A stretch of 64,000 nt of DNA from Myceligenerans pegani. Lineage in GTDB: Bacteria; Actinomycetota; Actinomycetes; Actinomycetales; Cellulomonadaceae. Positions 17,761 to 26,459 of the stretch are shown here, in pieces. Numbering within the stretch: position 1 is the stretch's first letter; each line of letters starts with the position of its first letter. A program made the translations under genes and the position numbers. The notes below the pieces were generated by a model. That model searched no databases and was not told where the DNA came from. It saw only the letters and a list, made by a program, of their open reading frames with translations. The stretch lies in assembly GCF_014892515.1 (NCBI RefSeq), contig NZ_JADBGR010000102.1, positions 31,391 to 95,390 on the forward strand. The letters run 5' to 3'.

Positions 17761-18672
17761 ATGCCAGGCACGTCTTCAGCTGCCTCCGGCACGCTCATGA
17801 CCGAGCTCGATCACGACTGGGCCGACCTCGTGGCGACCCGATCCTTCGCCGATGAGATCGACCGCTTCAGCCGTCGCTTCCCGCAACTCTCCGGGCTGGC
17901 CGACGGTCGCCCCGTCCGGTTCACCTCGGACGAGGCCGACACGGTGCTGCACGCGCTCCTGGTCGAGCACGCGCGGGGAAGCTTCGCCGCCGGCCGGGCG
18001 GTGCTGCAGTGCATGCTCCCGGCGGTGCGCTCCATCGTGCGCCGGTCACGCCGCCACTACAGCGACGTGCAGGACCTGGAGCAGGAAGCGGCCGCCGCGA
18101 TGTGGGACGCGATCTGCCACTACGACCTCGCTCGCGCGGACAAGGTGGCGATGCGGTTGCAGGGTCACACGCTCACCCGGGTGGTCGGGGACCAGGCGCC
18201 GTTCGCGCGCGGTACCCGGGCGAGCAGGGCGCCGCACGTCGAGGAGATCCCCACGGACGCGGCGGTGCTGCCGCATCTCGAGCGCCACGAGCCGGAGGAA
18301 CAGGGGCACGCTGCGGTGTATTCGCTGGCCAGCGCGTCGCTCGGGACGACCGGCGAGGTGCTCGACGTGATCGCGTGGGGGATCGACGTCCGCGTTATCA
18401 CAAGAGAAGAAGCGTCCCTCCTCGCCCGCGTCTACGCTCCAGACCCAGAGCTGCCCGAGTACGCCGAACTTGGCGCGGGGAGAGGTACATACCAGAAGCG
18501 AGTTGCCGACGAGCTCGGCATCTCGCACGCCACACTTCGCCAGCGCGCGAGCCGAGCGGTTCGCCGACTGGCCGAAGCCGTCCGCACCGGGGGTCTGTCT
18601 GGGGGATCACCGGACGGGCGGAAGGACGAGGGCCGTGGAACGGCATCGGGAGAACCACTGGGGGGTGCGTGA
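17761..18672 (+). CDS. sigma-70-like / HTH transcriptional regulator
   Basis: 303 aa from ATG 17761, preceded by GAGGAG. The central part resembles sigma region 2 (SIVRRSRRHYSDVQDLEQEAAAAMWDAI), and residues ~245-270 form a region-4-type helix-turn-helix (RVADELGISHATLRQRASRAVRRL). The family is divergent, so true sigma activity is uncertain. It is transcribed away from the T4SS-like operon and lies upstream of the Tad cluster; it is the best candidate in the window for control of both. A strong terminator follows, so it is a separate transcript. Confidence 0.72.
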   Translation: MPGTSSAASGTLMTELDHDWADLVATRSFADEIDRFSRRFPQLSGLADGRPVRFTSDEADTVLHALLVEHARGSFAAGRAVLQCMLPAVRSIVRRSRRHYSDVQDLEQEAAAAMWDAICHYDLARADKVAMRLQGHTLTRVVGDQAPFARGTRASRAPHVEEIPTDAAVLPHLERHEPEEQGHAAVYSLASASLGTTGEVLDVIAWGIDVRVITREEASLLARVYAPDPELPEYAELGAGRGTYQKRVADELGISHATLRQRASRAVRRLAEAVRTGGLSGGSPDGRKDEGRGTASGEPLGGA

Positions 18673-18707
18673 CTCTCGGGGGTTTCCACACCAGCCCCGT
18701 CCCTTGG

Positions 18708-18746
18708 CATGGGGGGTCGTCCGCCTCCAGTCGGCGGCCCCCCATG
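18708..18746 (+). terminator. terminator after the sigma-like gene
   Basis: CATGGGGGG-tcgt-CCGCC pairs with GGCGG-CCCCCCATG over a 7-nt loop, giving a 14-bp stem with a 4-nt bulge. It starts 36 bp after the stop codon. No T tract. Confidence 0.65.
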
Positions 18747-19023
18747 TCGTGTCCGATCGGCTCCCGCCGAGTCCGATCGCTCGTCGCCCCGTTCGAGCGG
18801 CGGCGGTCAAATCGGCGCAGAGCGGGTGAACTTCCTTCGCGCCGTGTTTGCCCAGGTCAACGCCACTGCTGAGGTTTACTCGACGTCCAGGGCTTCTCCA
18901 CAGCATGTGAACTTCCGTTGACCTTCCCTTGCCCCGAGTCATCCGGCTACCGTTCAACCTGCCGGGTTCGCCCGCGTGCATCAGGATTGCCTGCGGGAGT
19001 ACATGACCGGGAGGGGACGGCAA
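18747..19023 (+). promoter_or_regulatory. leader/promoter region of the Tad cluster
   Basis: This stretch (351 bp from the sigma-like stop to the SAF gene, including the terminator) has no gene. GTGAACTTCC occurs at 18826-18835 and again at 18907-18916, a 10-bp direct repeat that could be a regulator site. A TTGACC at 18927-18932 is a possible -35 box, but no good -10 is at correct spacing. Confidence 0.4.
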
Positions 19024-19974
19024 GTGAGCAGTGACACGAGCGTCGGTGCGAGACGCACCGGCGCAGGCGGGGGCACGATCCCGCCCGCGACCGGCAAGGA
19101 TGCGCGCGTTGTGGGCCCGAAGGCCCCTGCGCCCCCGAAACCGACCCGCGCCCGTCGCCGCCCCGCCGTCATTGCGCTGGGCCTCGCCCTGGTCGCGGTC
19201 GGCATCCTCGCGTCCGTCTCCCTGACCACCATGCTCGGGCAGACGCGCCAGGTGCTGGCCGTCACGCGCGACATCGACCGCGGGGAGCAGATCACCGCGA
19301 GCGACCTCGCCCCCGTCGACCTGCCGACCGGCCCCACCCTGCTGGAGCCGGTGGACGCGTCGGCGCTCGAGGATGTCGCCGGGCAGTTCGCCGATGTCAA
19401 TCTGCTCGAAGGTTCGCTGCTCACCGCCGGCAGCTACGTGACAGAGCTGGAGCCCGCCGCAGGCAGGTCCATCGTCGGTATCGCGCTCAGCCCCCACCAG
19501 ATGCCCGCGGGCACGACGCTGCACGCGGGCGACCCGGTCCGCATCATCGAGACACCGGTCAGTGGTGGCGACGCGCCCGTCGAGGAACCGTTCGCGATCC
19601 CCGCCGTCGTCGTCTCCCTCGAAAGGGCTGACGTCGGTGACCAGACCGTCGTCGACGTCGAGGTGGCGCGCAACCAGGCGGCGGCGCTCGCCGCGCGAGC
19701 CGCGACCGGACGGGTGGCGCTCGTCCTGGACGCAGCGGCGTCCGAAGGAGAAGCCGCGCCTGGTGGAGACGCCGCGACCGGTGGCGATGCTGCGACGGGC
19801 GGGAACTCCCAGTCCGGTGGGAACTCCCAGTCCGGTGGGAACTCCCAGACCGGCGGGAACTCCCAGACCGGCGGGAACTCCCAGACCGGCGGGAACTCCC
19901 AGACCGGCGGGAACCCCGGGAACGGCGACACCGGCGCGGGGAACGGCGGAGCCTCGACCGACGGGAACGGGTGA
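19024..19974 (+). CDS. SAF-domain (CpaB/RcpC-like) Tad pilus assembly protein
   Basis: 316 aa from GTG 19024 (GGAGGGG 7 nt upstream; an upstream in-frame ATG-like start at 18976 lacks a site). A basic cytosolic tail, one transmembrane helix (about residues 45-65), then a SAF domain (VTRDIDRGEQITASDLAPVD) and a CpaB-type beta domain (RSIVGIALSPHQMPAG). The C terminus is a low-complexity tail of six GGNSQ[S/T] repeats. CpaB proteins bridge the Tad pilus base to the envelope. It is the first gene of the Tad operon. Confidence 0.82.
   Translation: MSSDTSVGARRTGAGGGTIPPATGKDARVVGPKAPAPPKPTRARRRPAVIALGLALVAVGILASVSLTTMLGQTRQVLAVTRDIDRGEQITASDLAPVDLPTGPTLLEPVDASALEDVAGQFADVNLLEGSLLTAGSYVTELEPAAGRSIVGIALSPHQMPAGTTLHAGDPVRIIETPVSGGDAPVEEPFAIPAVVVSLERADVGDQTVVDVEVARNQAAALAARAATGRVALVLDAAASEGEAAPGGDAATGGDAATGGNSQSGGNSQSGGNSQTGGNSQTGGNSQTGGNSQTGGNPGNGDTGAGNGGASTDGNG
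19798..19905 (+). repeat. six tandem 18-bp coding repeats
   Basis: Six near-identical 18-bp units encode GGNSQS twice and GGNSQT four times in the SAF protein tail. The unit is in frame, so copy-number change alters length without frameshift. Confidence 0.9.
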
Positions 19975-19978
19975 TCCC

Positions 19979-20818
19979 GTGGCCCTCGTCGCACTCGCGA
20001 ACGCGAAGGGCTCGCCGGGCACCACCACGACAGCGCTCGTGCTCGCGATCTCCTGGCCTCGGCCGGTCCTGCTCGTCGAGGCGGATCTCGCCGGCGCGTC
20101 GATCCTCGCGGGGTACTTCCGGGGACAGCTCGCGCACGACCGCGGACTGAGCCAGCTCGCCATCGCGCACAGTCACGGGGAGCTCGAGACCGCCCTGTGG
20201 GACCAGACCCTCACGCTCGTCCAGCACAACCAGGACAAGAAGCTGCTGCCGGGCATCGTGTCCCCGCACCTGGCCCCGTCGGTGGCGAACCTCTGGGGTG
20301 CGCTCGCGAATCAGCTCGTCGCACTGGAGCGTGGCGGGATGGACGTGATCGTGGATCTCGGACGCCTTGGGCCCACGGGCCGCGACGACCGGGAGCCGCT
20401 CCTGCGTCTCGCCGATCAGGTCGTGCTCACGACGGGCTCGCGCCTGCCCGACATCGCGGTCAGCCGCGAACTCGTCCGGTCGCGCATGTCAGTGGTCGAG
20501 GCCGCGGCCCGTGACCTGACGAACCTCGCGACCCTGACGATCGGCCCAGGGCGCCCGTACGACGCGAAGGAGATCGCCAGGACGCTCGGCCTCGGGTCCG
20601 TCGGGTCGATCGCGTGGGACCCGGTGAACGCCGAGGTGCTGTCGGTCGGATCGCCGACGGGTCGCAAGTGGGGATCGTCGGCGCTGGTCCGCAGCGCGGG
20701 TCCCGTAATCACGGCGATCCAGGAGCGCACCGCCACGCGACGGGAACGCTTCTCCACCAGCGCGCCCGCACGCGGCGCGTCGGCCGGCAACGGTGCGATC
20801 GGGGGGGCTGGGCGATGA
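19979..20818 (+). CDS. TadZ/CpaE-like MinD-family ATPase (degenerate P-loop)
   Basis: 279 aa from GTG 19979, 4 bp after the SAF stop. The start ALVALANAKGSPGTTTTAL is a MinD/ParA-type deviant Walker A, but the GKT lysine is replaced (SPGTTTT), as in many actinobacterial TadZ-like proteins. VIVDLGRLG takes the Walker B position. TadZ positions the Tad machine at its site in the cell. Frame open upstream to 19562 overlaps the SAF gene and is rejected. Its stop overlaps the tadA start (ATGA). Confidence 0.78.
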   Translation: MALVALANAKGSPGTTTTALVLAISWPRPVLLVEADLAGASILAGYFRGQLAHDRGLSQLAIAHSHGELETALWDQTLTLVQHNQDKKLLPGIVSPHLAPSVANLWGALANQLVALERGGMDVIVDLGRLGPTGRDDREPLLRLADQVVLTTGSRLPDIAVSRELVRSRMSVVEAAARDLTNLATLTIGPGRPYDAKEIARTLGLGSVGSIAWDPVNAEVLSVGSPTGRKWGSSALVRSAGPVITAIQERTATRRERFSTSAPARGASAGNGAIGGAGR

Positions 20819-22650
20819 GCAGGAAGCGCGACGATCTGGAAGGACTGCCGATCTTCGGCGGCGAAGGGCCCCGGCGGGCCCGGCAGCCGGAGGCGGAGGG
20901 GCGCCCGACGGGGTCCGCGGAACCGGCGCACGACGGCGTCCCGGCACCTCGCGGCGCATCGTCACCCGCCGCCGGTCTGAGCGGAGCGGTGGGTGCGGTC
21001 GCCGCGGGTCGTCGTCCGGCACCCCCGGCAGCTCGCCCGGCCGACGTGCAACCGGGCGACCGCCGCCTGGCTGCCGGTCCCTGGACCGGCGCCATCCCGA
21101 CCACGATCCGGCCGGTCGCCCCGCCCGACGCCCGCCCGTCGGGCGGCCCGGGTGGCGTGCCGGGCGCAGCGCCTCCCGGTCCCGCCTCGCAACGCGGACC
21201 GGACGGCGGGCGGAGAGGGGAGCCGTCCGCCCCGGCGGCCGGGGACGGAGCGGATGCCTGGGTCGCGGGCGGACGCCAGGTACGGACGCTGGAGGCGTCG
21301 AACCCCGGCGGGCTGCGGGACTCCGAGTTCTGGCGTCAGGTGAACAGCCTTCGTGGGGAGGTCTCCTCGCGCCTCACCAACGCGCTGGCCGCCCGAGAGC
21401 TCGACGAGGAAGAGCGCGAGGCGCTCGGCCAGGAGCTCATCCAGCAGGTGGTCCGGGACCGCACCGACGCGATGCTCTCCGGCGGGCAGCGGCCCTGGAC
21501 GGCGGAGTACCAGGTCGAGATCACGCGCGCGCTGTTCGATGCGCTGTTCCGGCTCGGCCGCCTGCAGCCGCTGATCGACACGCCGGACGTGGAGAACATC
21601 GAGATCACGGGGACGCAGCCGGTCCTCATGCTGATGGGGGACGGCCGACGCGTCTACACCGAGCCCATCGCCGACTCGGACGGCGAGCTGATCGACTTCC
21701 TGCAGTTCCTCGCCGCGCGCGATCCGGCGAACGAGCGCTCCTTCACCCGCGCCAACCCGTTTCTCAACCTGGACCTGCCGGGCCGTGTGCGCCTGGCGGC
21801 CGTCGGCTGGGTGGTGCCGTCGCCGCGCGTGACGATCCGTCTCCAGCGCCTGCAGTCGGTGGACCTCGACGTGCTGCGGGGGACGGGCACCGTGGACGCG
21901 GTTCTGGAGCAGTTCCTCACCGCGGCAGTGCGCGCACGCAAGTCGATCGTCGTCTCGGGTCAGGGCCAGGGCAGCGGGAAGACCACGTTGCTCCGCGCGC
22001 TCTGCGCGAGCCTCTCGCCGTGGGAGTCCGTCGCGACGATCGAGACCGACTACGAGCTCTATCTGCACCTCGAGCCGGAGAAGCACCGCCGCGTCGTGGC
22101 ACTCCGCACCCGTGAGGGGTCCGGCGAGATGAACACGGCGGGCCGCCGGGTCGGCGAGATCGACACGAACATCAACGTCTACGAATCGCTCCGGCACAAC
22201 ATCTCCCGCGTCATCGTCGGCGAGGTGAGGGGACCGGAGATCGTCTCGATGTTCCAGGCGATGCAGATGGGCAACGGCTCGCTGTCCACCGTGCACGCGG
22301 ACGGCGCCCGCGACGTCGTCGAACGCCTTGTCGGTATGGCGGTGCAGGACAGCACCCTCAGCGAGACGTACGCGTACCGGCAGGTGGCGCAGTCGATCGA
22401 CCTCATCGTGTTCCTCCGCGTCGACATCGATCCGGCCACGGGGCTGCGCACGCGCTACGTCTCGGAGGTCATCGAGGTGACCCGCGGCGAGGCCGGGAAC
22501 CCGGTCGCGATCACGGACGTGTTCCGCCCCGGACCGGACGGCCGCGCGGTGCCCGCGCACACGCCGTCGTTCCTCGCGGACCTGGAGGCGGTCGGGTTCG
22601 ACCCGAACCTGCTCAACTTCCACGAGGGACTCTGGGGGGCGACGCCGTGA
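20815..22650 (+). CDS. tadA: TadA/CpaF-family secretion ATPase
   Basis: 611 aa from ATG 20815. The first ~150 residues are Pro/Gly/Ala-rich and disordered; the rest is a VirB11-like hexameric ATPase with Walker A GQGQGSGKTT, an Asp/Glu-box region, the VGEVRGPE Walker B and the NGSLSTVHADGARD His box. It drives Flp pilus assembly from the cytosolic face of the membrane. It follows TadZ with a 4-bp overlap and precedes tadB by 37 bp. Confidence 0.92.
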   Translation: MSRKRDDLEGLPIFGGEGPRRARQPEAEGRPTGSAEPAHDGVPAPRGASSPAAGLSGAVGAVAAGRRPAPPAARPADVQPGDRRLAAGPWTGAIPTTIRPVAPPDARPSGGPGGVPGAAPPGPASQRGPDGGRRGEPSAPAAGDGADAWVAGGRQVRTLEASNPGGLRDSEFWRQVNSLRGEVSSRLTNALAARELDEEEREALGQELIQQVVRDRTDAMLSGGQRPWTAEYQVEITRALFDALFRLGRLQPLIDTPDVENIEITGTQPVLMLMGDGRRVYTEPIADSDGELIDFLQFLAARDPANERSFTRANPFLNLDLPGRVRLAAVGWVVPSPRVTIRLQRLQSVDLDVLRGTGTVDAVLEQFLTAAVRARKSIVVSGQGQGSGKTTLLRALCASLSPWESVATIETDYELYLHLEPEKHRRVVALRTREGSGEMNTAGRRVGEIDTNINVYESLRHNISRVIVGEVRGPEIVSMFQAMQMGNGSLSTVHADGARDVVERLVGMAVQDSTLSETYAYRQVAQSIDLIVFLRVDIDPATGLRTRYVSEVIEVTRGEAGNPVAITDVFRPGPDGRAVPAHTPSFLADLEAVGFDPNLLNFHEGLWGATP

Positions 22651-22687
22651 TCGGGCATGGGGTACGGCGCGAGAAGGGAACCCGCCG

Positions 22688-23572
22688 ATGACCACCTTTC
22701 TCGCCATCGCCGCCGGTCTCGCGGTCGGGATCGGCGCGTGGCTCGTCGTCGTCGGGATGCTGAGGCGCGAGGAGACCCCGCGACCGCCGTCGTCCACCAC
22801 CACGAAGCCCTTCGAGGGCCTGCTGCGCCTGCTCGGACTCGACGAGGGCGGGCCGCTGTACTCGAAGCGCCGGACGGTGCTGGTCAGCGCGGGCGCCGGG
22901 TTCGTCGTCGGGATCTTCACCGGTTGGTGGTCGCTGACCGTGATCGTGCCGGTCATGGTGGTGGGGCTGCCGGCCCTGTTCCGGACCACGACGCAGTCGA
23001 GCGAGGTCGAGAAGCTGATCGACCTGACCGCGTGGGTGCGCTCGCTGATCGGCGTGCTGAGCGGCGGCGCGGTCGGGCTGGAGCAGGGCATCGCGGCGAC
23101 GCTGTCGTCGGCGGCGCCGTCCGTGCGGCCGGCGCTCGCGCGGCTGGTCGCACGACTGGAGGCGCGGCAGCCGATCAAGCCCGCGCTGTATCGCTGGGCC
23201 GATGAGATGGACGACTACTCGTCGGACATGATCGCCTCCGCGCTCATCCTCGAATCCGCCAACCGCACCGGTGCCGTCGCCCCCGCGCTCAAACAGCTCG
23301 CGGAGTCGCTGTCGGCACAGGCGCGGGCCCGGCGGGAGATCGAGACCGAGCGCGCGACCGGCCGGGCGACGGTCCGGTGGGTGACGGTGGTGACGCTCGT
23401 CGTGCTGGGTGGCACGGCGATGACCGGATACCTCGACGGGTACGACTCCCCGGTCGGCCAGATCGTGGCCGTCACCCTGTTCGCGGCGTACTGCGCCTGC
23501 CTGCTGTGGATGCGCCGGATCTCGATGGGGCAGCCGATCCCGCGGTTCCTGCCGCACGAGGGGGGCGCGTGA
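22688..23572 (+). CDS. tadB: TadB-like type II secretion F-domain membrane protein
   Basis: 294 aa; AGAAGGGA lies upstream of ATG 22688. An N-terminal helix pair (residues 3-23, 55-95) leads to a cytosolic T2SSF domain (LIDLTAWVRSLIGVLSGGAVGLEQGI...ALYRWADEMDDYSSDMIASAL), followed by two C-terminal helices (WVTVVTLVVLGGTAM; IVAVTLFAAYCACLLW). TadB and TadC form the inner-membrane platform of the pilus. The stop overlaps the next start (TGATG). Confidence 0.85.
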   Translation: MTTFLAIAAGLAVGIGAWLVVVGMLRREETPRPPSSTTTKPFEGLLRLLGLDEGGPLYSKRRTVLVSAGAGFVVGIFTGWWSLTVIVPVMVVGLPALFRTTTQSSEVEKLIDLTAWVRSLIGVLSGGAVGLEQGIAATLSSAAPSVRPALARLVARLEARQPIKPALYRWADEMDDYSSDMIASALILESANRTGAVAPALKQLAESLSAQARARREIETERATGRATVRWVTVVTLVVLGGTAMTGYLDGYDSPVGQIVAVTLFAAYCACLLWMRRISMGQPIPRFLPHEGGA

Positions 23573-24510
23573 TGTTCCTCGGCAGCATCTGGCCGTCCGC
23601 GATCGCCGGAGCCGTGGCGGGGCTGGGCCTCTGGCTCGTCATCCGCGCGCTCGTGCCGACGCAGCCGGGCCTGCAGTCCGCCCTCGATCGCCTCAGCGGC
23701 GAGGACAAGCTCGCCTCGATCGAGGTGTCCGACGACGACGGCTCCGGGCTGAATCGCACGGAACAGGTGACCCAGCGGTTCGGTGCCTGGGCGCAGCGGC
23801 GGCTCCCGTTGCCGATGCTCATGCGGGCCGGGCCCAGTGCGGCCGATCTCGATCTCATCGGGAAGACCGCGACCGAGCACTACGGATCCAAGACCCTGGG
23901 GGCGGTGGTCGTCCTGGTGGGCGTCCCGTTCATCGGGCTCATGGCCGGGTTGCTCAACCTCGGCCTGCCCGCGGGGCTGCCGTTCGGTGCCGCTCTCGTG
24001 CTCGCGATCGGCGCGTGGTTCCTCCCGGACCTGGAAGCCCGGAGCAAGGCGCGCAAGGCCCGGCAGGAGTTCACGCGCGCGGTGTCGACCTACCTGGAAC
24101 TCCTGGCGATCGAGCGGATCTCCGGTGCCGGCGCGACGCAGGCGACGTTCGCGGCCGCTCAGGTGGCGGAGTCCTGGCCGTTCCGGCGGATCGCCGAGGC
24201 GCTCGAGCGCGGGCGCTGGGAGGGTGAGCCGCCGTGGACGGCGCTGCGGGACCTGGGGAAAGAGGTCGAGGTCGACGCGCTGGGTGAGGTGGCGTCGATC
24301 GTCGAGCTCGCCGGTACGCAGGGCTCGGCCATTCGTGACCAGCTCCAGTCCAAGGCCGCGGCGATGCGCGACGCGCAGCTCGACGTCGAGCAGCAGATCG
24401 CGCACGACGCGACGGTCCGCATGACCGTGCCGGGGACCCTGACGGTGTTCGTCTACTTCATCATGCTGATCTTCCCGATCGGCGTGACGATGTTCGAGCA
24501 GCTTCCGTGA
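23572..24510 (+). CDS. tadC: TadC-like type II secretion F-domain membrane protein
   Basis: 312 aa from ATG 23572. The topology matches its partner TadB: N-terminal helix, a paired helix region around residues 105-145, a cytosolic T2SSF domain (RAVSTYLELLAIERISGAGATQA; GEVASIVELAGTQGSAIRDQL) and a C-terminal helix ending near the stop (LTVFVYFIMLIFPIGVTMF). It is the second half of the pilus platform. A 161-bp gap follows, breaking the tight overlap pattern. Confidence 0.83.
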   Translation: MFLGSIWPSAIAGAVAGLGLWLVIRALVPTQPGLQSALDRLSGEDKLASIEVSDDDGSGLNRTEQVTQRFGAWAQRRLPLPMLMRAGPSAADLDLIGKTATEHYGSKTLGAVVVLVGVPFIGLMAGLLNLGLPAGLPFGAALVLAIGAWFLPDLEARSKARKARQEFTRAVSTYLELLAIERISGAGATQATFAAAQVAESWPFRRIAEALERGRWEGEPPWTALRDLGKEVEVDALGEVASIVELAGTQGSAIRDQLQSKAAAMRDAQLDVEQQIAHDATVRMTVPGTLTVFVYFIMLIFPIGVTMFEQLP

Positions 24511-24671
24511 GGGCCGGATTCCCGCGGGCGTGACGCCGTCGGCGAACAGCAGGCGACAGTTCGTGGCAAGGACTTCACAGCCGCAGAATTTCGGCGAAGA
24601 CTCGTGTCGCACGTGTCACACGAACCGGATCTTGCCCATTTGTTGATTCCGAGAGCACCCCAGGAGTTGCC
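24511..24671 (+). promoter_or_regulatory. gap upstream of the Flp pilin gene
   Basis: 161 bp without an ORF between tadC and the pilin gene, inside an otherwise gap-free operon. CAGGAG stands just before the pilin ATG. An extra promoter here would allow the major pilin to be made in excess, as in other Tad loci, but no clear -35/-10 pair is visible. Confidence 0.35.
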
Positions 24672-24980
24672 ATGTCCACTGAACAGCACCAATCCGGCCG
24701 GCCGGTCCACGCGGTCGCGGGCGTCGCCGTCCGGGCGCACCTGCGCGCGAACGGGGCCCGCGGGCTGATGGGCCGCGCCTCCGCACGGCTCGCGGAGCGC
24801 GGCTCCGAGCTGCGTACGCGCCTTGCCGCGCGGCGTCAGGGCCTTCCCGAGGACGCGGGCCTCGAGTCGATCGAGGTCGTCGTGCTGTCCGTGGTCGGTC
24901 TCGGCATCGCCGTCGGGCTCGGCCTGGCGATCCAGGGGCTCGTGGAGAGCTACATGACCGATCTAGTGCGCGGGGGATGA
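24672..24980 (+). CDS. Flp-type pilin
   Basis: 102 aa. A basic ~65-residue leader is followed by DAG|LESIE, where the Glu is at +5 of the expected prepilin peptidase site, and then a single hydrophobic helix (VVVLSVVGLGIAVGLGLAI) and a short tail. This is the Flp prepilin layout; the leader is long compared with most Flp proteins. It should be processed by a TadV/CpaA peptidase, which is not encoded in the window. Confidence 0.72.
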   Translation: MSTEQHQSGRPVHAVAGVAVRAHLRANGARGLMGRASARLAERGSELRTRLAARRQGLPEDAGLESIEVVVLSVVGLGIAVGLGLAIQGLVESYMTDLVRGG

Positions 24981-25415
24981 GTGAGGCAGCGCACACGCCG
25001 AGAACCACCCTTTCGCGTGCCGGCCGGGCCGGATGCCGAGAGGGAGCGAGGCGCTGCCTCCATCCAGACGGTGATCACGTACCCCGTGGTGCTCCTGCTC
25101 ATCTTCGGCATCGTCCAGGGCGTGATCTACTTCCACGCGCAGAACGTGGCGCGCTCGGTGGCGAACGGGGCCGTCCAGGCGGCCCGGCTCGAGAACGGCA
25201 CGATTGCCGACGGGTACGCCGAGGCGGCTGCGCGACTCGACCGCGGACGGGACGTGTTCGCCTCGGTGGAGGTCTTCGTCGATCGAGACGAGGAGGTCGC
25301 GACGGCGACCGTGGAGGGGCTCGCACCGTCGCTGGTTCCGGGGTTCCGAGGGCTACGCGTGGAGCAGACCGCGACCGGTCCCGTCGAGCGCTTCACGCCG
25401 GCGGTGGGCCCATGA
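24981..25415 (+). CDS. TadE-like pseudopilin
   Basis: 144 aa from GTG 24981, immediately after the pilin stop. A basic leader leads to ERGAASIQTVITYPVVLLLIFGIVQGVIYFHAQNVAR, the typical TadE amphipathic-hydrophobic N-terminal helix, then a small extracytoplasmic domain. TadE-type pseudopilins are minor components needed for Tad pilus assembly. It overlaps the next gene (ATGA). Confidence 0.82.
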   Translation: MRQRTRREPPFRVPAGPDAERERGAASIQTVITYPVVLLLIFGIVQGVIYFHAQNVARSVANGAVQAARLENGTIADGYAEAAARLDRGRDVFASVEVFVDRDEEVATATVEGLAPSLVPGFRGLRVEQTATGPVERFTPAVGP

Positions 25416-25942
25416 GCGGTGTCCTCCGGAGCCGCCGGGCGCAGGCCTCGCGGTCGCCTCTGCCTCGCGTTCGCGGGTCCTCGCCGCCGTTCCGGCCGTC
25501 CAGGGCCGGTTACCCGCGCGACGACACCGCGGAGCAGGGCAGCGTCGCGATCAACACGGCCGTGATCTTCCCGATGGTCCTGCTCATCGCAATGCTCCTG
25601 GTCATGGCCGGCCGGATGGTCCTGGCCCAGGGCGCGGTGCAGTCGGCGGCGAACGAGGCGGCCAGGTCGGCGTCGATCAGTCGCACGGCCGCGACGGCAG
25701 AGGTCTCCGCGTCCCAGACCGCGCACTCCACGCTCGACAACTCGGGCATCGCCTGCACCTTCACGAGGGTCGAGCCCGTGCTCGACGCCTTCCTGCTGCC
25801 CCTCGGGACCGTGGGCGAGGTGCGGGTCGACGTGGCGTGCGACGTCCCGCTCGCGGATCTCGGCCTTCCGGGAGCCCCGGGTACCTGGAGGATGCACGCG
25901 ACGGGGACGTCGGTGCTGGACGCCTACCGGGGAAGGGGCTGA
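25412..25942 (+). CDS. TadE-like pseudopilin, second
   Basis: 176 aa from ATG 25412. It has a ~45-residue basic leader, then EQGSVAINTAVIFPMVLLIAMLLVMAGRMVLAQGAVQSAANEAARSAS, the TadE-type helix and heptad region. Two Cys residues in the exported part (FACTF- and VACDV-type sites) could form a disulfide. It lies between two similar genes in one operon. Confidence 0.8.
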   Translation: MSGVLRSRRAQASRSPLPRVRGSSPPFRPSRAGYPRDDTAEQGSVAINTAVIFPMVLLIAMLLVMAGRMVLAQGAVQSAANEAARSASISRTAATAEVSASQTAHSTLDNSGIACTFTRVEPVLDAFLLPLGTVGEVRVDVACDVPLADLGLPGAPGTWRMHATGTSVLDAYRGRG

Positions 25943-25943
25943 C

Positions 25944-26459
25944 GTGGGCAGTGTTCTCGGAATCCACCGGGCCCGGCCGTCGCGAGGGCTCGCACCGCGT
26001 GTCCTCGCGTCTTCCCTCCGGCGGCGCGGGGCCGATCGCCGGCGTGACGGCGCGGAGCGGGGCGAGATCAACATCCTCGTCGCCGGGCTCGTGCCCGCCC
26101 TGATCATCGCCATCGGGCTGGTGGTCGACGGCGGCGGGCGGCTCCAGGCGGCCGACCACGCCCAGTACGCGGCGGAACAGGCCGCGCGCGCCGGCGCACA
26201 GGAGCAGGACATCTCCGAGGCGCAGTACGGCCGCCCACCGGTGCTCGACGAGGCGGCCGCAGTCGCCGCCGCTCAGGCCCACCTTGCCGCGGCCGGCGTG
26301 TCCGGCCAGGTCGACTACGTCGAGAACGCCTCCATAGGCGTCAGCACCACCGTCACCTACCGAACGAAGTTCCTTGCCCTGATCGGCATCCGCTCACTGT
26401 CCGCGGAGGGATCCGCGGAAGCCAGAGCCGTGCGCGGTATCACCCAGGAGGGATCCTGA
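25944..26459 (+). CDS. TadG/Rv3654c-like Tad-associated protein
   Basis: 171 aa from GTG 25944. Basic leader, then ERGEINILVAGLVPALIIAIGLVVDGGGRLQAADHAQYAAEQAARAGAQ, the Flp-associated helicase-neighbour TadE/TadG N terminus, followed by an exported domain with no Cys. It is the third minor pseudopilin of the set. Its stop overlaps the start of the LysM/BTAD gene (TGATG). Confidence 0.75.
   Translation: MGSVLGIHRARPSRGLAPRVLASSLRRRGADRRRDGAERGEINILVAGLVPALIIAIGLVVDGGGRLQAADHAQYAAEQAARAGAQEQDISEAQYGRPPVLDEAAAVAAAQAHLAAAGVSGQVDYVENASIGVSTTVTYRTKFLALIGIRSLSAEGSAEARAVRGITQEGS

Noticed and set aside
19798..19905. CRISPR-like tandem repeat
   Set aside because: The units are contiguous 18-bp in-frame coding repeats with no spacers; no cas gene is present.
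20962..23178. 738-aa minus-strand frame over tadA/tadB
   Set aside because: Antisense shadow of clear Tad genes; Arg/His-rich composition without domains.
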